A stretch of 64,000 bases of DNA from Dendrobium chrysotoxum (Eukaryota > Streptophyta > Magnoliopsida > Asparagales > Orchidaceae). Shown here piece by piece: positions 45,700 to 57,700 of this stretch; position 1 is the first letter of the stretch; each line of letters starts with the position of its first letter. The notes under the pieces were generated by a model, which worked only from the letters and a program-made list of their open reading frames with translations, had not been told where the DNA came from and searched no databases. The position numbers were made by a program, and so were the translations under genes. The stretch is from contig CM034315.1 of the NCBI GenBank assembly GCA_019925795.1, positions 10,044,001 through 10,108,000 on the forward strand. The letters are read 5' to 3'.

Positions 45700-47241
45700 C
45701 TTTCCCTTCCCAAAATTCACGTGGAAAATAATGGTCACTACCTTGGAACGAAGACTGTAGTTATGGAAGATACATCAGATTCTTCAAGAAAGCCTTACAA
45801 GTGTATCCATTTCTAAATAACTGTTGCAGTCATTGAGATGATCGGAAATAGCAGGTGTATCTTCAACTTGTAATCGTGAGTTTAGGCTACCGAACTTTGC
45901 ATCAATCTTTAACAGCATACTTGTTAAATATTGATCATTAACTCTGGTGAGTGCAATGCATCGTGTATTGATGTTCCCTTGAATGCATTCTGATGTGTCA
46001 CATCATTGCTTTCACTGCATGTAGGATTTTCCTTCTTCCCTGTGAATATTTGCATCTATTGCCCAGCTGATTGTTGTTCAATCATCCTTTGCACGGCTAC
46101 TGTGTAGACTAAAGCCAAATTCCATCTTCATAGTTTGCAAGAGCGTTATTCATTGCACCTTTAATCCTTCTGTTTGTAGAATATAGCAGTATTTGCTTGT
46201 AATTGAGTCATCATTGACTATATGAATACCCAAAGTAATCATTATATATTCCTCAGCTCATATGCTTATAGTGTATTGGATTTTCTTCGCTTGCAGAGGT
46301 TTGATGCATTCGCTTGATGCTGAATGATGATTGACTACAAGAGCATTACATTATTCACCACTCTTGCTACATAGCATCGTAGGTGTTTTGCATTCATCAC
46401 TGGCTTTCTTACACCTAACGATTAGTGAATGGTTGTATTTGCTTATGTGTCTCTTTCTTCGTTATCGTGAACTGGAGCGTTGTATGCGATGCAAGACTTC
46501 CATCATCACCTTTCTAATTCATAGATCAATTGTTGTATGCATGAGGAGATCATTACAACAATTTGTGGGAGCTTGCAAGTAGGTTATAACATGGTCTCTA
46601 CTCGTGTTAGTAAGAAGTCTATGTGTGCTCATTATGTTTTTCTCCATGTAAGCATGTTCAAATCAAATCCGAGAATCCTGTCCACTTGATTTTCAAATCA
46701 AGTTCAAGTTAAGCCCCATGTCACTTGGTTCAAATTCAATTTCAACTCATCTGAATTCAGTTCATACTCCACTTGTAAGTTCACTTGAGTCCAACTCAAG
46801 TTATTTGCATTGTATCCAAGTCAACTTCATGTAAGAATATTCATTCAAGTTCCTTGTCATTTTGCACTTTGTCCATTTGAATTCAAAGTTCTTACCTTTA
46901 TTAATCATTTAAGTTCTATATTATCCAATGTCCAAAGGTTCACATGTTCGAATCCAAGTACGATTCAGGCTTAAGAAGAGCCTCTTCCCTTCATTCGAGT
47001 CCCCTGTAGTCCCAAGTATTATTCAAATCTTTATGATCATTCGAGTTCAGTTCTCCTCGGTTAAATCATTTGAAGTCTTTTGCCTGATCGCTTAGTTCAT
47101 TTGAATTAAGTTTCTGCTCATATTATGTTCATTTGAGTTCAAACAGGTCCGAATGTAGTCTTCTGTTCACCCCGAAATTTCGGCAGCATTCCGGCATCTC
47201 CCCCGTTTAGGGGGAATTACGGAAAACTGGGCCTTTCCCAC

Positions 47242-47867
47242 CACGCTAAGAAAAGCGTGTATGGTAGGTGCCCTCTTTCGAGGACACCGCGGCCGTGTAA
47301 AGTCTTCAATCCCCACCACGCTAAGAAAAGCGTGTATGGGTCTTCTACATGTACCTGTTACAAGAAAAGAGCAGTTGTTTCCCCGCAGGTACAAAGCCGC
47401 GTACGGGTACTTAAAATTATCCCCACCACGCTAAGAAAAGCGTGTATAGGGCTTACCGCCTCGCCGTAGGTGTCGCACCGGGTTCCCTTCCCACCACGCT
47501 AAGAAAAGCGTGTATAGGCGGTTTGCCGGCCCGACACGAACGCCGAGGATGGGATTTTGGGGGCCGAGGGATCACTCACCTATCTCGTCGTAGGTGTCGC
47601 GCGGGTTCCCTTCCCACCACGCTAAGAAAAGCGTGTATAGGTGGTTTGCCGGTGCGACACGCATGCCGAGGTAAGAGAGGGATTTTGAGGTGATTACCAG
47701 CCTCGTTGTAGGCACCGCACCGGGGGTCCCATCCCACCACGCTTATGAAAGCGTGTATAGGCGGTTTTCCGGTCCGCCGCAGACAACGAAGTAGGCTCTC
47801 GAAGTGATTACCCGATTCGTTGCAAGCCTCGCGACGCACTTCCTCCCACCACGCTAAGAAAAGCGTG
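47242..47867. repeat. Seven-hairpin array, LTR2 copy
   Basis: The same seven CACGCT-n6-AGCGTG hairpins as at 29143-29770. All stems, and the exceptional loop of the sixth copy, are kept. Only flanking one-base indels differ. Confidence 0.9.
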
Positions 47868-48579
47868 TATAGGTGGTCGTTTTGTCGCGCTGCGAGCCTC
47901 GAGGCGGGCTCTCGGAGTTTTAGGGTTCAGAAGTTCATACCTGACGACCGGCGAGGTAGTGGTGTTGGCTCAAGATACGAGGAGAGAGCGAAGAGCACCC
48001 TCTCTCTTCTCTTTCCTTATTATATAATTAATTATAATTACTTATAATTAATTATATTTAATAATAATAAATTATGATTTAAAAAAAAATTAAGTATAAT
48101 TAATAAATAATCATAATTAATTATAGCAAATAATAATTAATTTAAATTAAAATAATTAATTGTAATTAATTTTTTTAAATAATTATAGTTAATTATTAAA
48201 TAATAATAATTAACTATAGTGATAAAAATTAATTACATTTTATTTTAATTAAAATTAATCATTATTAGTGATAATTAAATATAATTAAATAATTAATTTT
48301 AATTAATTTTAATTAAATATAATTAATTATTATCAATAATAGTTAATTATAGTAAAAAAAAACTAATTTTAATTTTGAAGAAATTATGTGCGATTTGTAC
48401 AGATATATGCTGGATTTGAGTATGATTAAACAACATTTAGGGCTAAGTTAGGGCAGGATTAGAGCTAAATCTTGTTAAGGAAGGATTAGCTCTCACAAAG
48501 AGTTAAATGCCATATCCCCCTCTCTGCAGTTCAGTGACTTCACGGGATTTGGCCAAAGAAGCGCACGAAAGGGAGGGAG

Positions 48580-49878
48580 ATGGTTACCTTCGCATATAGC
48601 AAGCGAACTCCTCGTCGTGACTTCCGAACCCACAGGAAGGGGACGTCGGACAAGGGGAGAAGTCGGACAGCAGTGGGGACGTCGGCACAAGGAGGTAGGT
48701 CGGGAGCTGGGTTCGGCTTCTAGCGGAGGGATCAACAAGATAAGAGCTCTCTCTCTCTCTCTCCCTCTCTTTCTTTCTCTTTCTGTGTGGGTCGGCGGGA
48801 TAGAGGCGACGGGGAGGAGGTGTTGGACAGGGAGCAGAGTCGGACGTCTGGGGGTTGGATCGGAGATGGGAGCGGAGTTCGGCTTCGGCAAGTGAGGAGG
48901 AAAGGGAAGCTCGGTCGCAGAGAGATCGGGAGGAAGAAGTGGATAGCGAGCTGTGGGAGAGTGTCGTATTTAACGACTCAAACGAGACGCGATCGAGGCT
49001 CCTACGAAGGATTTCCGGGATTTGATCGATTCGGCGCCGGATCAGCGGGATCTCGGCAGGATTTGCGGGAAAGCTACGGGATAGGCAGTAGAGGTAGGTT
49101 GTGTATTTCTTCTCATTTTCATTTCTTTTGGTTACAATCCGTTGGTTAACAAATGCCCCCCAACAAACGTGGTATGCGTCTAGAGCAAATCACGTTTGTT
49201 GTATGCTGATTGACTCTGTGGATCTCTAGATATTTTGCTCTAGATGTCACACAAAGGTCTTCATTTAGTGGATCTCCAAAAGTCTGTCTCGGTGTCTTCA
49301 TAGCTCTTTGGATGCACTTGTAATCAGTAAGAGGATTGTCATGCTAGTTTTAGTTAACTAGAAATCCAAAAGATACTGATAGAGTACTTCACACCCAAAT
49401 CCCTAAAGTAGAACTTTGTAGGTTGATGATAGTATATAGTAATGTCACTCTCTGTTCTTCTTTTGACACTACTGCTTTTTTAGTTTTCAGTTTTGATTTT
49501 ATAACTGTACTGACAATTCTTTGTTTCTTGTGCAGGTCACTACAGAGATAGGATCCAGTCAGTCAGCTACCACTGGAGATTTGGTTCTGGTACGTTTTTT
49601 AGTTTGTTTGTTCTGTTTCTCTTCTTTCTTTGGCTACTTACTGACCCTTGTTGCCTTGTGCAGGTTCCAGGAGGAGCGAGACACCAGTTCGTGAGCTACT
49701 ACAGGAGACCTTGGCTTCCGGTACACTTTTCTTTTTTAGTAGCATTTTCATGCACTTGCGTAGTCTTTGATTTTTGCTGATACTTCTGTTGCTTCGTGCA
49801 GGCTCCAGAAGTGCAGAGTGCCTGGTCTTTGGAAGAAGTAGAGCAAAGCTGTTGACTTCCTCTTCAGGCATAGCTTAG
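48580..49878 (+). CDS. Spliced antisense gene of the Tat-like element, second copy
   Basis: Exons at 48580-48694, 49536-49589, 49664-49720 and 49802-49878 are the same as those at 30483-31782, including all splice sites and the stop. One-base indels that separate this LTR from LTR1 fall outside these exons (for example in 48810-48990, between the first donor and the second exon). The first exon is in LTR2 U3 and the rest lies between pol B and its 3' LTR. Confidence 0.5.
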
Positions 49879-50100
49879 GAGACAAATTTGTAGTCCTCTG
49901 CGAAGGACATTGTACTTTTCTCTCTTTTTCTTTTGTTGATATAGACTTGTAAAAGAGACGTGAACTGAAAACTTGTACATGGATTCTGAATTAATAAAAT
50001 GAAGCATTTTTTGTAAATTCAGTTGTTGACGAGCTCTCTTTCTACTGTTCTTGTGATTTCTGCAATTGCACTTTGAGCTGTGTTGATGGTGATGTAAATA

Positions 50101-51596
50101 ATTTTAAATATTTATTTGGGGATCTCGGCACGCGGCACGATGTCGACCCAAATAAATATTTAAAATGCCCCCCAGCCTTTAGGGACACTTGTAGATGTCG
50201 TTCGGGATACCTCTTTCTTGTAGCTTTAGTTTCCCTGGGATTTGGTTCATCCTGTCCTGTGCTTTGTGCTGCGGACATTGATGGAGAATTATCTGATTTG
50301 TCTTCATTGACTTGTCAGAAGATTTGCATGCCTTCTGCCCTTTGCTTCTAGCTTTGGCGGGCTTGATGAAGGAGTAGATGCCGGTGACCTAGACGTATTA
50401 GGTCGTTGGCGAGAAGTCATCGGTCCAGAGCTTTGTGCATAGGCGGACTTGTTGATAACAGAATCCTTTTAGTTCAGCTTTAAGCTTTTCATGAACTTTG
50501 GGATAATTTCTTCGGTCCTTTGCTTTGTGCTTTGGTGACTTGTTGAAGAAAAATTCCTTCGATCCTAGCTTTGTGCTTTACGGATTTGTTGAAGGATTTA
50601 TAGGTTTTGGATTTGGTTGATAGTACCAATAATGAGTAGTATCTTGATCCTTAACCACTTGAGGAGACTTTAATCTGAGTCACTTGAGTTCATCAGATCG
50701 GAAGAGCTGGGATTTGATAGCTCTTCGTCCTCTTGTTGCTGAGATGGGAGTTCCTCTACTACGGCCTTTCTTATGGCGTGTTGAGTAGATGGAGCTGCCA
50801 GCGATCCGGCCATATTTGGGCTTGTTGGATCCGACCTCTTACACCCATTCAGGCTTCAGACTCGAGCTATGAGAATTATGCTTCTCATGCTGATTTTGCT
50901 GAAGTTGTTAGATTTGGAGTCTTCCTTTGTGGTTGAAGATTTGGAGCCTACGCACATTCGGTAGTTGTTCGAGATTTCTCCTTCTACTGGAACTTTGGTT
51001 CTCCGGTCGATTAGGATAATTTTGTAGACTACGATCTCTTGAACTTATCGAGTCAAATTTGCCTTCGTACTTCCTACAGTCCCTACTGACGAGTTGACGA
51101 AGTGGGGGTTCCGCTACTACGGCCTTTCTTATGGCGTGTTGAGTAGACGGAGCTGCCAGCGATCCGGCCATATTTGGGCGTGTTGGATCCGACCTCTTAC
51201 TCCCACTCGAACCTTAAGCTTCAGGCTGCTGAAAGACTTCAGGTTGTTCTGGCTCAATTTGTTAGAGTGTGTAGTTGTAAAAGTCTCTTTCTGACCTTTG
51301 AAATCTTGGTACGTTGGAGAAGGTGGTGTCTCGATCTTTTGAAAAACCACCTGCACATACTTTGAAAAGAATTTGTTGTATTCTTCAGTATAAAAGAATA
51401 TTTGTGTTGGTGATTTTAAATATTTATTCGGGGATCTCGGCATGCAGCGCGATGTCGACCCAAATAAATATTTAAAATGCCCCCTGTCTCGCAGGGACAT
51501 TTCATAATGGAGTAAATTTGAAATTTTGTGATTTTAAATATTTATTTGGGGATCTCGGCGCGTAGCACGATGTCTACCCAAATAAATATTTAAAAT
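50101..51596. repeat. Three AT-rich 20-bp stem hairpins, second copy
   Basis: Hairpins at 50101-50166, 51413-51478 and 51531-51596 repeat HP1-HP3 with the same stems and 26-nt loops. The ~130-bp direct repeats and minirepeats between them are also present. Confidence 0.92.
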
Positions 51597-51722
51597 GCCC
51601 CCTGTCCTGCAGGGAGATTTTGAAATGCATTCTTGGAACACAAGAGAATTTCAAATGTAAAAATGTAAAGTGTATATAGATATGCATGAATACATAATAA
51701 TATAACACTTCTTCGGGCAATC

Positions 51723-54700
51723 TTATGCATGGTACTTCTTCAGATGTCGACCGTTGATCGGCGGCATAGGCCTCTGACCGTGCAGATCGATAAGCTGGTA
51801 GGCTCCTCCTTGGTACACCTTCTCGATGACGAATGGGCCTTCCCAGTTAGATACGAACTTGCCACCAACTCTTCGGTGTGGGATGATTGGTCTTCTCAGC
51901 ACCAGGACCAATTCTCCTTCTTGAAAGGATCGAGGACGCACCATTCGATCAAATGATTTTGCCATCCTTCCTCGGTAGATTTCTAGGTTTTGTTGGGCTT
52001 GCAACCTAACTTCGTCGAGTGCATCGAGCTCCTCTATTCTTAGGCGAGCATTCTGCTCTTGAGTAAGCTCATTCTGGATAGCGACCCGAAGGGACGGTAG
52101 TTCAACTTCTAGTGGCAAGACGGCTTCAGCCCCGAACACTAGTGAATAGGGAGTAGCTTTGGTCGGTGTTTTGTAGGTCGTACGATACGCCCACAATGCC
52201 TCTGCCATCTTTGTATGCCATTCTCTTTTATTCTTGGTGAGGATCTTCTTCAACAACTTCACCAGCGTCTTGTTGAAGGCCTCAGCCAGACCATTGGCTC
52301 TTGGGTTATATATAGATGAGTACCGCCAGTCAATCTTATGACGATCTACGAACTTGTAGATTCTTGTACTCTTGAATGCTGTGCCATTGTCTGAGATCAC
52401 GCGGCGTGGTACACCGAATCTGTAGACGACGTTGTGGGTAAAGAAATTGATCACGTGCTCGGACGTGACTTCCCTGAATGGAGCTGCTTCTGCCCATTTA
52501 GAAAAATAGTCTGTTGCTGCCAGTATAAAGCGGTGTCCTGCCGAAGACGGCGGATCTATTGGCCCAATTATATCTGTGCCCCAACATTCAAATGGCCAGG
52601 ATGCGATTGTTGGGTGCAATGGATTTGGTGGTTGATGAATAACATCACCATGAATCTGACATTCGTGGCACTTCTTAGCGTGGTTGATACAATCTCTCAC
52701 CATCGTAGGCCAGTAATAACCCATTCTTTTAATTTTAGTAGCCATCTTGGGACCTGACTGATGTGCTCCGCAGAGTCCTTCATGTACTTCTGTTACTACT
52801 TTATCAGCTTCTTTGGTCCCTAGGCACCTTAGCCACATTTGATCAAAAGCTCGCCGATATAGCGTATTATTGACAAACGCGTATCGCAATGCTCTTTTTC
52901 TAATTTGTGCAGCCAGAGATTTATCTGTTGGAAGTTTGCTTTCTTTGAAATAGTCGACGAATGGTTGCCTCCAATCGTCTTCGACTTCAACATCTAGGCA
53001 ATCCAACCACGACTCTGAGAATCTACCAGTTCTTCGTCTTTTTACTGCTGGACGTTCCCCTGGTTGATTTTTAATAGTGATTTGTTGTGGATGTTGAGGA
53101 TCGACCGGGGTTGCATCCTGCTGGCTTGAACCTGGTATTCCTTCTGCCTGCGGGAATTGTAGGGTTGCTGGCTCTAAGACTCGGCGGTTTTCAACCGCAA
53201 TGAATATAGGTGGCCTCTTATCCTCATTTGCAAGCTCCTTGGCCAGTTTAGCTAGACAATCTGCTTTTGCATTCTGTCCTCGAGGAACCTGAGTCATCTT
53301 GACATTCGGTATTTGTTTTAGAAGCTCGAGAGCTCGTCGGTGATAGTGAGCCAATTCAAGTTTGCAGATTTTGTAAATGCCCAGAACTTGATTTATCACA
53401 AGTTGAGAATCACCAAAAATTTGAAGATCTGTGATTTGGATATCAATTGCAATCTCCAGTCCTGCTATTAGAGCTTCGTATTCGGCTTCATTATTGGTCC
53501 GAGGTTCCGTTAAACTGAACGAGAATCTCATGATACCTCCCTCAGGTTCTATAAAGACGAGACCGATGCCAGCTTGGGCCTTTGCAAGATTTGGAGGTTT
53601 GGGAGACTTGATAGACGATGCCCCATCGAAGTACATCTCCCAAAACGGTACCTTTTCTTCTTCATCAACTTGCATGATTTGTTCATCTGGCAAATCATCA
53701 TTGAGCGGAGAGTCAGCTGGGATTGGATGTGCGGCGAGGAAATCTGCCAAAGCTTGCCCCTTTACCGCTTTCTGTGGCATGTACACTATATCAAATTGCA
53801 GTAATAGCACTGCCCACCTTGCCAAACGACCTGTCAACGCTGGTCTTGTCATCAAGAACTTCAGCGGATCGATCTTTGATATCAAGGTGATTTTGTGGGA
53901 GAGCATATAGTGGCGGAGCTTCTGGACTGCGAAGATCAACGCCAGACAATGTTTCTCAATTGGAGAATATCGTACTTCTGCTCCGATTAATCTCCGACTG
54001 ATATAGTAGAGTGCATTCTCTTTTCCTTCCTCATTGTGCTGAGCCAGTAACGCTCCGAGGGACTCTTCTAGTGCCGCTGTATACAGTATAAGAGGCTTCC
54101 CCGGAATTGGCGCTGCGAGAATGGGTGGATTCAACAAGTATCTCTTGATACTGTCAAATGCTTCCTGACATTCTTCATCCCACTTGAAACGAACGTCTTT
54201 CTTCATCAGTTTTGAAAATGGCTGGCACCTACCCGACAGATTCGATATGAATCGTCGAATGAAAGCCAATTGTCCTTGCAAGGAGCGGAGTTGACGGAGG
54301 CTTCTTGGCGGTGGCATCTCAATGATCGCCTTGATTTTGTTGGGATCGACTTCTATGCCTCGATGACGAACGACATACCCCAAAAATTTGCCGGAGGAGA
54401 CCCCGAAAGCACATTTGAGAGGATTCATTTTCAGATCAAACTTTCTGATTCTCTCAAATACAATTCTTAAGTCATTTAGATGCTCTTTTCGGTCTATGCT
54501 CTTAACGACAAGGTCATCTACATAGCACTCGACCTTCTGATGTATCAATTCATCAAAGATATGGGTCATCGCCCGTTGGTAAGTGGCACCAGCATTCTTC
54601 AAGCCAAAGGGCATGACCGTGTAGCAGAAAATGCCGATGGGCGTTCTGAATGATGTATGCCTTTCCTCCTCAGGAGCCATCTTGATCTGGTTGTATCCCG

Positions 54701-57700
54701 ACGATCCATCCATAAACGAGAACATGTCATAGTTTGACGTGTTGTCTACCAGGAGTTCGGATACAGGAAGTGGAAAGTCATCTTTTGGACACGCCTTGTT
54801 GAGGTCCCGAAAGTCGATACAGATGCGTATCTGACCGTTCTTCTTCTTCACCGGGACGATATTGGCGATCCAGTCAGCGTATTTCTCTTCACGGATGAAG
54901 CCCGCTTCTATGAGCTTTTTGGTTTCAGCAATCACCTGTTCCTCAATCTCCAATCTCATTCTCCTTGGAGCTTGTTTGACGGGTGCGACATCCGGTTTGA
55001 TTGCCAACCTGTGAACTGCTACGTCAGGGGATAAGCCGGGCATCTCAGCATATGTCCAGGCAAAGCAATCCCTGAATTCACAGAGGAGTTCTTTTATCTC
55101 TTCCACTTGATCTTCTGGCAGAAGGGAGCTAATGAATGTTGGGCGAGGGTCATCCTCGGTTCCCAAGTTGACTTCTTTTAGCTCGTCCATAGTGGCTGCC
55201 TGTCCACCATCTTCAAGCTCTTCTGGTGCAGGCTTGGCCTCTAGAGGCTGATCATCGTAATCATCAACTTCATAGACCTCTTTATCAGACTCGTCATTGG
55301 GTTCAACTTCCCTGCAAGTGATGGCTCGGCAAGTCTCCTTCCGGATGCATTTTCGCCTGACGAATCCGATACCTTTATATGCATTCATTTCCTTCCGCCG
55401 CATTGGACGCGGATTCCTTCCATACCAGAGACTTAGGCACATACGAAGTTGTCGTTTGGGGGTGGGAACATTGATCCACTTTCGCAACATTCTTTGAATA
55501 CCTTTGGTATTAAATCTAGGTATCCTCGTAGGTAGTAATTCTTCAGAATCGATGAAGACATGGTCCCAATCACGATTCACTTCTTCGTCCTTTCCTACGG
55601 AGTAGAATATATTCCCTGACTCGATCCCCTTTCTGATTGGAGGCAGATAAAGGGTTACAAGTTCTTCAACTTTATGCACATCTCGTTGAATTATTTCTTT
55701 AAAATATTGTAGGGGAACGCGAGTGACTACAAGCACGCTGTCTGAGATTAACAGGCTATCTATTCTTCTAGAGACTACATCTTGCACAGTGTTCATATAT
55801 ATAGAATCGTAGTCGTAATCATCATTTGAATATGCGACCTCCCTACTCCATTCGTCCATCGAATGGCATACCTTCTGGGATTTTGTAGAGGTGACATTCT
55901 CTTCATCTGTGTCGCTCCCAAGGTGAGGTACACGTTTCCTTTCTTTAGAAGTGGAAGTGGTAGCTTCTTTGGGAAGAGTCGGCGTTGCCTTCTTTCTCCC
56001 CACCTGCTTCCTCTCACCTTTCTGTTCAGGTTGCTTTGCACTCTTTGGGTTAGATGCTTGAGCCTTTAGAGAGTTTGATAGCCTCGGCTTTTTAGGCATG
56101 AAATACTGCGCATCTTCATAGACTGTCGCTTCATGGACTGCAAAGGGCTGAATATCACCAGAGATCCTGAATTCTTCCCCATCCCTAAGGTACTTCATGC
56201 ACTGGTGTAGTGTTGATGGGACGATGCCATACTCATGCAACCAGGGGCGACCTAGGAGCGCCTTGAATGAAGTGTCCGCATCAATCACATGAAATTTAGC
56301 TTCTGTATGGAATTCCCCAAATACAAGAGGGAGCATAAACGATCCAAGGGTTTTCTGCCCTTTTTCGTTAAAGCCATGTACCATAAGCTTATCTGGCCCG
56401 AGGTGCTCTACGTTGAGGCACAACGAACTTAGCGCTTTTAAGCTCATGAGGTTGATGGAGGATCCAGGGTCGATCAGAATTCGACTGATTACCAAATCGT
56501 CGCTCTCTGCAGTAACATACAGAGGTCGATTGTGGTCTGCCGTCCCAAGCATCATGTCGTCCTCAGTAAAAGTGATGAACGGTTCATTTCGAGCTTGCAG
56601 GACCTCAGTCAGGTTGCGCTCAGCGAAGTACGCCTCATATCTTTCGGGGTCTTTGAGAGCCTGAATCAAAGTCTCCCGAAGATCCTTGGACATCACCAGA
56701 GCGTCGTATATGCTGAGTTGGGCAGGGATCTTCCTCAGATGGGATAAGATATTATAATCTATTCCCTTGACTGGAGTATGTTTCTTCTTGGGATCCTCGG
56801 AGATAATGTCTTCATTGACGACTATCTCTTTTCCCTTATCCTTATTGGATATTCCTTTCTTTGGCGGAGGTGGTAGTATCTTGCCACTTCTCAACTGCAC
56901 TTGAGCGATCTCTTCTGGATCAGACTCATTTGACGGTGCATTTTCTTCAGAGTCTGCCATCGTCGCGTCTAGGGATTCATTCGTTGACTCAGAATCACCT
57001 CCCAGATTTACATGTCCTATCTGCGACGCTATATCGGGATCAGATTCATCTGTCTTTGGAAAATACAGATCCTCCTCTGAGCTGTAGTCCATTGACGATG
57101 TTGCCAGACAGGTTTCAACGATCATCTCTCTGACATATTTTTCTTTTGTCAGTGTTATTGGAATTGCTGAAATGACCCGACAGACTTCTGTGGGAAGAGG
57201 ATCCTCATCAGCCTCTTCTGCTTCGTCAGTCTTGAGCTCTGACATAAAGTCAGCAAGCTTAATAGGACACCTTGCGGTCTGGTAGTATTCATCCAGACTA
57301 TCTATAACCCTTTGGGTCGCTGTTTTCTTCTCCTTGGGCTTCTTCAGTTTTGTCTTCTTCTTGGAGGACTTTTTCTTTCCAGACTTTGAAGGGCCCGCTT
57401 GGTTAGGAAACTGTTTAGAAGCAGACGCTTGTGCCACAGGTAGTGCCTTCAGATTTAACGCTGGCTCCGTAGGAGATTTCCATTTTACACCCGGAACTCC
57501 TTCAAGCTGTTTCAGCATTTTCACAGTTTTCTTAGAGACCGCAGTCTCCCACTGTTCTTCTGGAATCGGCTTCTTCCCTTTTTTCCTTTCTTCAATCGGG
57601 GGTACGGAAGAAGTCGTAACTACCCGAGTTGACTCTTTTCTGGGGTGAGTCAGCACATTATCGGACAATGTGAGCTCTCCTCTTTGATATTTTCTTTCAA

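Larger units (their letters stand above)
42866..49151 (-). repeat. LTR2, shared central LTR (contains the N gap)
   Basis: Repeats LTR1 from TGTGGGCTCCG to TTAACA. After removing the 500 Ns and the ~358 bp present twice around them, its length is close to LTR1. Many one-base indels separate it from LTR1, for example near 42904, 43915, 44160, 44230, 44530, 46266 and 46390. It is the 5' LTR of copy A and the 3' LTR of copy B. Confidence 0.8.

Noticed and set aside
45066..45816. Open frames of about 200 codons on both strands
   Set aside because: They consist almost wholly of Ns from the assembly gap.
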